The notes below the pieces were generated by a model. The model did not search any database and was not told the DNA's origin. It was given only the letters and a program-made list of their open reading frames with translations. From Agmasoma carcini (nom. nud.) (lineage: Eukaryota > Microsporidia > Thelohaniidae): 25,391 nucleotides of DNA. The stretch covers positions 1 to 25,391 of the forward strand of contig JAOXFI010000042.1 of NCBI GenBank assembly GCA_029232285.1, given 5' to 3'. Position numbers and translations under genes: made by a program. Below are positions 16,066 to 23,109 of the stretch, one piece after another (position 1 is the stretch's first letter; each line of letters opens with the position of its first letter).

Positions 16066-17616
16066 ATGAGTAGAGTTAGTGATAGAACAATTGCTCTAGT
16101 TATAATTTTATTTACATTTATAACTTTAATACATATAAATTTCTTATACATTAAATTTTATTGTAATAATAATGAAGAATCTAAAAATATAATAAGAGAA
16201 GTGAAAATAAAAAGTAATAAAGAAGTAATACAAGTAGAAGATGAAAATATAAAAGAAAAATATGAGAAGAAAAGTAGTAAAATAGAAAATAGTATTTATA
16301 TTGATAGAAAAGATATAATAAATGATGACTATGGTGAATATGGTGATGGTGTTGGTGTTGGCTATGGTGAATATGCTGATGGTGACTATGGTGATGATGA
16401 TGGTGACTATGGCTATGACTATGGTGTTGGCGATGGTGCAATATCAAAAGATTATGAAGAAATATCAGATGGTTATAGTGCAATATCAAAAGGTTATGAT
16501 AAAGATATTGAAAAACCAATTATAAATAGTGATGATATAGTTAAAATACCATTAACAACATCAAAAAATGATATAAATGATTTATTAAATGAAATAGATA
16601 AGAAATTAAAAGAATTAGATAATATTAAAGAAAGTATAGAAATATCAAAGAAAGATGAAGAAGATAAGAATGAAGAAGGTATGAAAGAAGAATATATAAA
16701 AATATTTGATAATGATGATGAAATAAACTTTATGGATCATAAAAATATTAAAGAAGAAAGTATTAAAGAAGAATATATAAAAATATTTGATAATGATGAA
16801 ATAAACTTTATGGATCATAAAAATATTAAAGAAGAAAGTATGAAAGAAGAAGAAATAAAAGATATACAATATGACATTATGAAAAATGAAGAAGAGAATA
16901 AAAACTTAAGTATAGAAAACAATAATGAAAGTATTTTAGAAATAAAAGATGTGATTGATGCTTTTGAAGAAATTTTAAAAATTGATCAAGATTTTAAATT
17001 AGAAGAGAATGAAACAAATGATGATGTTATATCACCACAGGAAGGTGGTGATAGTCAAGATAACATAAATGAGGGTGATGTTGCATCATATGAAGATGAA
17101 AGTATATATAAATTGTATGATAATATATATAAACCATTGGATGAGGATGATAACATAACGTATGGTGATGATCTTACATTACCATATGAAAGTGATAACA
17201 ATGCCGAGACCAAATATAAATCATTGGATGAGGATGATAACATAACGTATGGTGATGATCTTACATCACCGTATGAAAGTAATAATCATATCGAAACCAA
17301 ATATAAATCACCATATGAAAGTGATAACAATGTTACATCACCGTATGAAAGTAATAATCATATCGAAACCAAATATAAATCACATGATGATGAAAACATA
17401 ACGTATGATGATGTAACAAACTCAAATATTGAAAATAATAAAATTATAAAAAATTCACAATCAAATCCTTTGCCTTCAAATTCTCAATTAAATTTACCAA
17501 TGCTCAATCAAAGACGTAGAAAAAGAATTTCAGGTGTTACTATTTATGGTAAAGCTTTAAATAGTATAAATGGGAAAAAATTTGCAGGTAGTTTATTAGG
17601 AGTTAAAAGACTATAA
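16066..17616 (+). CDS. Low-complexity acidic membrane-anchored protein with internal repeats, 516 aa
   Basis: I do not recognise this protein. One hydrophobic helix (8-32) near the N-terminus is a signal anchor or signal peptide. It is followed by a Gly/Tyr/Asp tract (88-124; DYGEYGDG, GDYGDDDGDYGYDYG), a Lys/Glu coiled-coil-like part, and a 27/26-residue tandem repeat containing KEEYIKIFDND and NFMDHKNIKEES (16681-16761, 16762-16839). Then come repeats of LDEDDNITYGDDLT and PYESDNN/ETKYKS (about 17131-17400), and a basic C-terminus with RRRKR and a hydrophobic/basic end (SGVTIYGKALNSINGKK). The body is very acidic, the tail basic. I infer that the repeat part lies outside the cell or in a secretory compartment. 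Satellites flank the gene on both sides. It is the largest gene of the right-hand island. Confidence 0.8.
   Translation: MSRVSDRTIALVIILFTFITLIHINFLYIKFYCNNNEESKNIIREVKIKSNKEVIQVEDENIKEKYEKKSSKIENSIYIDRKDIINDDYGEYGDGVGVGYGEYADGDYGDDDGDYGYDYGVGDGAISKDYEEISDGYSAISKGYDKDIEKPIINSDDIVKIPLTTSKNDINDLLNEIDKKLKELDNIKESIEISKKDEEDKNEEGMKEEYIKIFDNDDEINFMDHKNIKEESIKEEYIKIFDNDEINFMDHKNIKEESMKEEEIKDIQYDIMKNEEENKNLSIENNNESILEIKDVIDAFEEILKIDQDFKLEENETNDDVISPQEGGDSQDNINEGDVASYEDESIYKLYDNIYKPLDEDDNITYGDDLTLPYESDNNAETKYKSLDEDDNITYGDDLTSPYESNNHIETKYKSPYESDNNVTSPYESNNHIETKYKSHDDENITYDDVTNSNIENNKIIKNSQSNPLPSNSQLNLPMLNQRRRKRISGVTIYGKALNSINGKKFAGSLLGVKRL
16681..16839 (+). repeat. Tandem 81/78-bp coding repeat
   Basis: Two in-frame copies, 16681-16761 and 16762-16839, nearly identical. 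The second has lost one GAT codon, and the first codon differs (ATG against ATT). A third partial copy begins with ATGAAAGAAGAA at about 16840. The near-identity suggests recent duplication within the gene at 16066. Confidence 0.9.
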
Positions 17617-17727
17617 TTTTATAAAAAAATGTAAAATAAAGTATTGAGTTCGATTCTTGTATAAACACAAAATTTTTATAAAAAATGTAAAATAAAGTAT
17701 TGAGTTCGATTCTTGTATAAACATAAA
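17617..17727. repeat. Tandem 56/54-bp repeat with a pol III B-box-like core
   Basis: Two copies (17617-17672, 17674-17727) begin right after the stop codon of the upstream gene. Each holds GAGTTCGATTCTTGTATAAA. GTTCGATTC (17648-17656, 17704-17712) resembles the B-box/T-loop of tRNA genes, but there is no matching A-box or acceptor stem, so this is not a tRNA gene. Confidence 0.85.
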
Positions 17728-17729
17728 AC

Positions 17730-17841
17730 TTAGTTAGTTAGTTAGGTTAGTTAGTTAGGTTAGTTTAGTTTAGTTTAGTTAGGTTAGTTAGGTTAGTTAG
17801 TTAGGTTAGGTTAGTTTAGTTGGTTAGGTTAGTCAGGTTAG

Positions 17842-17894
<53 letters not shown>

Positions 17895-17899
17895 GTTAG

Positions 17900-17944
<45 letters not shown>

Positions 17945-17963
17945 GTTAGTTAGGTTAGTTAGT
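17730..17963. repeat. Telomere-like TTAG/TTAGG tract
   Basis: About 235 bases made only of TTAG units with interspersed TTAGG and TTTAG units. Single variants (TTGG, TCAGG) occur in the left half, and long pure TTAG runs in the right half. It resembles degenerate telomeric repeats of the TTAGG type but lies internally, between two genes. Confidence 0.95.
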
Positions 17964-18011
17964 TATATTAACATAAAAAAATTTTTTAAAAAATTATAAA
18001 AAAAATTTACA

Positions 18012-18512
18012 ATGCAAATAAAAAAACTATTCAATAAAAGCATAATAATAACTTTATGCATGTTAATATTTATAATAATAACATTTATGTATATTATATT
18101 TAAGGATTATGCATTAGAAAAGGATGAAGAAAATATAAACAAAGAAGTTAAAATTGAAGAAAAAAATAATATAAAATTTTCAAAGAGAAATAAATTATTA
18201 TCAAAATTTAAAAAAAAAAAATCAAATAATAATTCTGATAAAAGTGATATAAGTGATAATTCTGAAAATTTAGATAATCCTGATAATACAAAATCAATAT
18301 TTTATAAATTTTATAATTCATTTAAAGGTTTATTTGGAAATAAAAAAAAGAAAGAAAAAATCACAAAATATAAATCTACAAACTTACTTGTGTTATTTTA
18401 TTTACACATTACCTCAAATGGAACTATTAAATCAGAATATTTTTTTAATATTTATAAAATTATCTTTATAGAAAAGATAAAACAAATTATGGATGATGTT
18501 AAAGAAAATTAA
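18012..18512 (+). CDS. Hypothetical membrane-anchored Lys/Asn/Ser-rich protein, 166 aa
   Basis: I do not recognise this protein. A hydrophobic segment at 9-31 (IIITLCMLIFIIITFMYIIF) follows a short basic start (MQIKKLFNK). Then come a Lys/Glu stretch, FKKKKSNNNSDKSDISDNSENLDNPDN (low complexity) and GLFGNKKKKEK. A less biased C-terminal part (TNLLVLFYLHITSNGTIKSEYFFNIYKIIFIEKIKQ) may be a second hydrophobic helix or an amphipathic one. The ATG follows AAAAAAATTTACA, close to the AAATTT-type motif. It lies between the telomere-like tract and the GACCGAC satellite. Topology by analogy with its neighbours: anchored, bulk on the non-cytosolic side (inference). Confidence 0.7.
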   Translation: MQIKKLFNKSIIITLCMLIFIIITFMYIIFKDYALEKDEENINKEVKIEEKNNIKFSKRNKLLSKFKKKKSNNNSDKSDISDNSENLDNPDNTKSIFYKFYNSFKGLFGNKKKKEKITKYKSTNLLVLFYLHITSNGTIKSEYFFNIYKIIFIEKIKQIMDDVKEN

Positions 18513-18560
18513 ATTAATTAAATATATTTTATTACAAAATTTAGTAAAAGGAAAGTAGGT

Positions 18561-19268
18561 ATGATCTGGCATAGACCGATACTATTTGACTATGACCGAC
18601 ACTATTTGACTATGACCGACTGTGACCGACATGACCGACTGTGACCGACTGTGACCGACTGTGACCGACTATGACCGACATGACCGACATGACCGACACT
18701 ATTTGACTATGACCGACTATGACCGACTGTGATCGACTATGACCGACATGACCGACTGTGATCGACTATGACCGACATGACCGACATGACCGACATAGAT
18801 CAACATGACCGACTGTGATCAACTATGACCGACTATGACCGACTATGACCGACTATGACCGACTGTGACCGACTATGACCGACATGACCGACATGACCGA
18901 CATAGATCAACATGACCGACACTATTTGACTATGACCGACTATGACCGACATGACCGACTATGACCGACATAGATCAACATGACCGACACTATTTGACTA
19001 TTTGACTATTTGACTATTTGACTATTTGACTATTTGACTATTTGACTATTTGACTATTTGACTATGATCGACTATGATCGACTATGACCGACTTGACCGA
19101 CTGTGACCGACTATGACCGACATGACCGACACTATTTGACTGTGATCGACTGTGATCGACTGTGACCGACATGACCGACTATGACCGACTATGATCGACT
19201 GTGACCGACATGACCGACTATGATCGACTGTGACCGACATGACCGACTGTGACCGACTATGACCGACA
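18561..19268. repeat. 10/9/8-bp GACCGAC satellite
   Basis: About 700 bases of mixed units: TATGACCGAC and TGTGACCGAC (10 bp), ATGACCGAC (9 bp), TATGATCGAC variants, ATAGATCAAC, and an inner block of nine exact TATTTGAC 8-mers (18991-19062). Longer segments such as ACATAGATCAACATGACCGA recur, showing segmental duplication. The unit ATGACYGACY links it to the arrays at both window ends. Orientation equals the right end and is opposite to the left end. Confidence 0.95.
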
Positions 19269-19372
19269 TTCTAATCATAGCTAAATATCACATAATTTCC
19301 CTTTATTTATATATAAGTTTATGATTTTTATCTCCTTTTTATAAAAATTAAATCTTTAAAACTTTTTCCCAT

Positions 19373-19900
19373 ATGGAAAAATCTCACATTAGTAAAATTC
19401 TACTGGCAATTTCTTTAATATTCATTTCCATTGCTTCAATTAGATTGTACAATATGTATAAAGCAAATGGAAAGGATTCAAGTGAGTCATCAGCGAAATC
19501 AACTAAATTAAATATAAATAAAGATAGTACACCATCTCTTAAAGATAGTACACCATCTCTTAAAGATAGTACACCATCCCCTAATGATAATACACCATCT
19601 CCTAATGATAATACACCATCCCCTATTGAAATACCTTTTAAAATAGCAGAAGTATTTCCTAAACTAGATCTAGATAAAATTATACAACATAAAACAAACC
19701 CCAACGATCCTAAAATTAAATATATCAGCAGTAATATTGTTAAAAAAGAAAAAAAAGATTATTCTAATAAGACAAGAGATGAAATTATAAGAGAAAAAAT
19801 ACAAGAAACTCCAAAAGAAGAACGAGAAATTATTATAAAATTTTTATCTTTTGTTAATACACTTGAACTTGACAGTGAAGATCTAAAAAAATCTAAATAA
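19373..19900 (+). CDS. Hypothetical membrane-anchored protein with Pro/Ser/Thr heptad repeats, 175 aa
   Basis: I do not recognise this protein. It has a signal anchor or signal peptide at 8-24 (KILLAISLIFISIASI). A Ser-rich linker is followed by five tandem 7-residue repeats (DSTPSLK twice, DSTPSPN, DNTPSPN, DNTPSPI), encoded by 21-bp units from 19520 to 19624. The Ser/Thr/Pro-rich repeat is a plausible O-glycosylated stalk (inference). A charged, likely helical C-terminal domain follows (TRDEIIREKIQETPKEEREIIIKFLSFVNTLELD). The ATG at 19373 lies just after a CCC motif (19368-19370). It is the only island gene whose C-terminal domain looks like an ordinary folded or coiled-coil segment. Confidence 0.75.
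   Translation: MEKSHISKILLAISLIFISIASIRLYNMYKANGKDSSESSAKSTKLNINKDSTPSLKDSTPSLKDSTPSPNDNTPSPNDNTPSPIEIPFKIAEVFPKLDLDKIIQHKTNPNDPKIKYISSNIVKKEKKDYSNKTRDEIIREKIQETPKEEREIIIKFLSFVNTLELDSEDLKKSK
19520..19624 (+). repeat. Five 21-bp coding repeats
   Basis: In-frame units 19520-19540, 19541-19561, 19562-19582, 19583-19603 and 19604-19624 with consensus ARWGATARTACACCATCYCYT. The first two are identical. They encode the DSTPSLK-type heptads. Confidence 0.92.
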
Positions 19901-19904
19901 ATTT

Positions 19905-20030
19905 AATATAACATTATAGTATTATAACTTGTATCATATAGTATTATAGTATTATAACATATAATATCATAGTATTATAGTATTATAACTTGTATCATAG
20001 TATTGTAACATATAGTATTATAACTTTATT
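19905..20030. repeat. AT-rich tandem repeat with TATAGTATTATAAC units
   Basis: Irregular copies of ATAGTATTATAACTTGTATC and TATAGTATTATAACATATAA between the genes at 19373 and 20112. No gene seen. Confidence 0.85.
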
Positions 20031-20111
20031 ATAAAATTTTAGTTTTTTCTCCTATCATATCAATTAATATTGACATTTTTATAATTTAAAAAATTTAACC
20101 ACAACCACACC

Positions 20112-21179
20112 ATGAAACAATTATTATTATTCCCTATTATATTAATTATTATAGGAACATGTGGTTATATGTATGATACACAAAATAAAAGTAAGTCTAC
20201 AGATACAAATAATAATGTTACAAAGAGAGATAATAAAAAAATAACAAATATTTTTGATAAATTGAAGGGTAATCAAAATTTAAAGAAAGATGAAATAATT
20301 GAAAAAGGATATAGTAATATATCTAGTGAACAAGTATTAGAAGTTGATGATGTATCAAAGAGTAATAATAATATAGCTAGTGAGCAAGTCAAAGAGGCTA
20401 GTACTATCCGTACTGATGATATAACTTCAAGCAATCAACCCTCAAATGTTAGTAATAATATAACCAGTGATCAAGCCCCTAGTACTATCCGTACTGATGA
20501 TACAGCTCCAAGCGATCAACCCTCAAAGGTTAGTAATAATATAACCAGTGATCAAGTCAAAGAGGCTAGTACTAACCCTATTTATGATACAACTTCAAGC
20601 GACCAACCCTCAAAGGTTAATAATAATATAACCAGTGATCAAGTCAAAGAGGCTAGTACTAACCCTATTTATGATACAACTTCAAGCGATCAACCCTCAA
20701 AGGTTAATAATAATATAACCAGTGATCAAGCCCCTAGTACTATTCCTACTGATGATTGTAGTAATAATACTTCAATAATCAAACCTAGTAAAAATAATTA
20801 TTCAACTAAATTTGATCTTAATAATAATGAAATGATTGATAACTACGTAAGTAACCCTCAAAATAACACTGATAACAATGATAAGATAATAAAATCAACC
20901 CCTAACGATAATATAAAATCAATTAATTATTCAAGTCTAATAATTTCAGGATTTAAAACTTTATTTTATGATATAATCAATTATATTTATGCAAATTATA
21001 ATTATTTTATAATTTTAATATTTTCAATTTTATCATATTTTTTAATTCCATTTAAATTTATTTTAAAAAAAATTTATGATTTTTTTAATTTTATAATAAA
21101 TTTTATTATAAAGAAAATTAAAGGGAAAGGTGAAACACAAATATTGAGAATGAATTTTAATACTTCTAAAATAATTTAA
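20112..21179 (+). CDS. Repeat-containing secreted/membrane protein with C-terminal hydrophobic region, 355 aa
   Basis: I do not recognise this protein. Signal-peptide-like start MKQLLLFPIILIIIGTCGYM. The middle consists of five Ser/Thr/Asn-rich repeats of 27-30 residues (20359-20757), alternating two variants: NNITSDQVKEAS TNPIYD TTSSDQPSKV and NNITSDQAPSTIRTDD. An Asn-rich linker follows. Then comes a C-terminal hydrophobic block (about 275-335) with one or two membrane helices, FIILIFSILSYFLIPFKFIL and a basic/aromatic IYDFFNFIINFIIKKIK. The leader is ACCACAACCACACC before the ATG. The order (N-terminal hydrophobic helix, S/T/N repeat, C-terminal helix near an FP/IP turn) is shared with the next gene at 21613, which looks like a diverged paralogue. 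Exposure of the repeat loop is inferred. Confidence 0.8.
   Translation: MKQLLLFPIILIIIGTCGYMYDTQNKSKSTDTNNNVTKRDNKKITNIFDKLKGNQNLKKDEIIEKGYSNISSEQVLEVDDVSKSNNNIASEQVKEASTIRTDDITSSNQPSNVSNNITSDQAPSTIRTDDTAPSDQPSKVSNNITSDQVKEASTNPIYDTTSSDQPSKVNNNITSDQVKEASTNPIYDTTSSDQPSKVNNNITSDQAPSTIPTDDCSNNTSIIKPSKNNYSTKFDLNNNEMIDNYVSNPQNNTDNNDKIIKSTPNDNIKSINYSSLIISGFKTLFYDIINYIYANYNYFIILIFSILSYFLIPFKFILKKIYDFFNFIINFIIKKIKGKGETQILRMNFNTSKII
20359..20757 (+). repeat. Five 81-90-bp coding repeats in the gene at 20112
   Basis: Copies at 20359-20448, 20449-20529, 20530-20616, 20617-20703 and 20704-20757 (partial). Copies three and four (87 bp each) differ at about two positions, pointing to recent duplication. 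Copies two and five share the AGCCCCTAGTACTAT variant. Confidence 0.9.
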
Positions 21180-21612
21180 ATAAAATAATAATTTCTTTAA
21201 ATTGAATAATTTTACTATATGAATATTTTTAAATTGAATAATTTTAAATTGTAATATTTTTAAATTGAGATATTTCTCTATCTATTTGCAAATATTACAT
21301 ATCTATTTTTTATTTAAAAGATTCTTAATTTATTTATGACATATTCAATATATAAACATTATTATAAATAATATTTAAATAGCCAATTCACTAACACTAA
21401 ATATGTCATAAATAAATTAAAATAATTTTCATTTTAAAATAATTTTAAAAAAAAGTCATAAAAATTAATAAAAAAAAATTTATATTTCACATAATTTATA
21501 AATATATTTAAATATTTTTATAATTTATACATAAAAAATTTTAAATATTTTTTATTTTACCTATCAATTATTATTTTGACAGTATTTAAAAAAAATATTT
21601 TTTATACCCACA
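21180..21612. other. Spacer with short repeats and a long inverted repeat
   Basis: No gene seen. At 21180-21290 it holds irregular copies of TTTTTAAATTGAATAATTTT. The 21-bp perfect inverted repeat described separately follows, then an A/T-only stretch and a CCC motif (21607-21609) 3 bases before the next ATG. Confidence 0.6.
21325..21420. repeat. 21-bp perfect inverted repeat with TTAA at both ends
   Basis: Arms 21325-21345 and 21400-21420 are exact reverse complements over 21 bases (core TTTATGACATATT against AATATGTCATAAA). They enclose 54 bases. Both outer ends are TTAA. Complementarity stops abruptly on both sides. It could be a small transposon-derived element or a hairpin transcript. 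Confidence 0.9.
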
Positions 21613-22839
21613 ATGGAAGTTTCAACTAGTACAAAAGAATTTATTGTTTCTGTATTTGCAGTATTTGGTTTATTTGGTATTGTTTATGTGTTATTTTTAA
21701 GTGAAAATGATAATTTTAAAGGCTTTTATACTTCAAATAATAGTTCAGATAAAAGTACAAGTTCTAATCAACCACTTATTAAACATACGTCCAGTGATGA
21801 TGATTTAACATCTGGTAAGTTAATATTAACAAAATATAGTAGTGCTAATAAGGAAGTAAGCAACAATTTAATGAGTAATACTTCTGATGATCAAAGTAGT
21901 ACTACTAGGATCATCCCTAATGATGATTTAGTTAATACTAAGACCATCTCTAATGATGATCTAAGTAATACTGAGACCACTTCTAATAACCAAGGTAGTA
22001 CTAGGATTACATCTAATGATGATCTAAGTAATATTAAGACAGTATTTAATAACCAAGGTAGTACTAGGATCACACCTGATGATAACCAAAGTAACACTAA
22101 GACCACCACTTCTAATAACCAAAGTAATACTAAGACAGTATTTAATAACCAAGGTAGTACTAGGATCACATTTGATGATAACCTAAGTGATACTATAACT
22201 GATGATAATCTAAGTGATACTATAACTGATGATAACCTAAGTGATACTATAACTGATGTTACTACAATTACAGGTGTTAATGATAAAGCAACTACGACTA
22301 CACCTGATATTATCAACAAACCATCTACTATTATTAATGAAGTAACCAATTCTTGTAAATCTACACCTGATCAAACAATTAATCATAAAAAACCAATTTC
22401 AAAAAGAAAACAAAAATTCAATGATCAAAATTATGAATTTCAAAATTATGAAGAAAAAAACTTTATTTATAAAATTGATGATTTTTTAAATTATCATTAT
22501 TATAAAACATGGTCAATTATAACATCAGTTACAATTGTTTTATTGTTTTATATTTTATCATTCTTTTTCCCAAGTATTGGAATTTACTTTAATTTATTTT
22601 TATTTAAATTATCTGATTTATTTAGTTATGCTTATACAACTTCTAAGGATTATTTAAGTGTTGCTTATACAACTTCTAAGGATTATTTAAGTATTGCTTA
22701 TAATTATATTTATAGTTTATTTTCAAAGGTAGGTCATGGTGATAATTTAAATAATAATTTAACAAGTTTTGCTCCTAATTCAGTTACAGCTGTTAGTTTT
22801 GATCCATCAATCACTAGTCAATCAATTAAAAGTTATTAA
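21613..22839 (+). CDS. Repeat-containing membrane protein, diverged paralogue of the gene at 20112, 408 aa
   Basis: I do not recognise this protein. The first hydrophobic helix is at 9-29 (FIVSVFAVFGLFGIVYVLFL). A long Ser/Thr/Asn/Asp-rich region follows with repeats of NNQGSTRIT..DDLSNTKT (about 22-residue period) and three exact nonapeptide repeats DDNLSDTIT (27-bp units at 22174-22254). A C-terminal membrane helix lies at about 300-331 (SIITSVTIVLLFYILSFFFP), then an 11-residue duplication TTSKDYLSVAY/TTSKDYLSIAY (33-bp units at 22630-22695), possibly amphipathic. The start ATG is 3 bases behind CCC. Domain order and the ILSFFFP...LFLFKLSDLF segment resemble the ILSYFLIPFKFILKKIYDFF segment of the gene at 20112. 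It is the last gene of the island. Confidence 0.8.
   Translation: MEVSTSTKEFIVSVFAVFGLFGIVYVLFLSENDNFKGFYTSNNSSDKSTSSNQPLIKHTSSDDDLTSGKLILTKYSSANKEVSNNLMSNTSDDQSSTTRIIPNDDLVNTKTISNDDLSNTETTSNNQGSTRITSNDDLSNIKTVFNNQGSTRITPDDNQSNTKTTTSNNQSNTKTVFNNQGSTRITFDDNLSDTITDDNLSDTITDDNLSDTITDVTTITGVNDKATTTTPDIINKPSTIINEVTNSCKSTPDQTINHKKPISKRKQKFNDQNYEFQNYEEKNFIYKIDDFLNYHYYKTWSIITSVTIVLLFYILSFFFPSIGIYFNLFLFKLSDLFSYAYTTSKDYLSVAYTTSKDYLSIAYNYIYSLFSKVGHGDNLNNNLTSFAPNSVTAVSFDPSITSQSIKSY
22174..22254 (+). repeat. Three 27-bp coding repeats
   Basis: Units 22174-22200, 22201-22227 and 22228-22254 (core CTAAGTGATACTATAACT) are identical except one C/T. They encode the DDNLSDTIT repeat. Confidence 0.93.
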
Positions 22840-22876
22840 TTTTATAAAATATTTTAGATATTAGCAATAATAGCAA

Positions 22877-23050
22877 TTTATATATATAAGTAAGTCATAT
22901 ACTAATATTATATATATAACTAAGTCATATACAAATATTATATTTAAAATTTTTATATATAAGTAAGTCATATACAAATATAATATTAACTATTTTTATA
23001 TATAACTAAGTCATATACAAATATTATATTTAAAATATTATATTTAAAAT
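22877..23050. repeat. Four copies of a TATAASTAAGTCATATAC repeat
   Basis: Four copies of TATATAASTAAGTCATATAC followed by AAATATTATATTTAAAAT-like sequence, spaced about 32 to 45 bases apart, downstream of the last island gene. AGTAAG and ACTAAG types alternate strictly. Confidence 0.88.
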
Positions 23051-23055
23051 CTTAT

Positions 23056-23109
23056 TTTAACATCAACGATAGCATTAAATTCTGTTTTACTGCTATCGTT
23101 GATGTTAAA
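23056..23109. repeat. 19-bp perfect hairpin
   Basis: TTTAACATCAACGATAGCA (23056-23074) is followed 16 bases later by its exact reverse complement (23091-23109); a further G-T pair is possible. The stem is richer in G/C than its surroundings. No long U-run follows on either strand, so a bacterial-type terminator reading does not apply. See findings. Confidence 0.92.

Noticed and set aside
16181..16869. Minus-strand His- and Phe/Tyr/Ile-rich open frames opposite the gene at 16066
   Set aside because: They mirror the low-complexity GGTGAT and GAAGAA tracts of the plus-strand gene. No start context.
17641..17712. tRNA genes at the two GTTCGATTC sites
   Set aside because: The T-stem is weak (wobble pairs, one mismatch), and there is no A-box, anticodon arm or acceptor stem.
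18561..19268. Array of repeats read as a coding minisatellite
   Set aside because: Mixed 8-, 9- and 10-bp units break every frame; it is spacer satellite, not a gene.
21891..22349. Minus-strand 152-residue Val/Leu/Ser-rich frame
   Set aside because: Shadow of the Ser/Thr/Asn/Asp repeats of the plus-strand gene at 21613; its apparent hydrophobicity is a complement effect.
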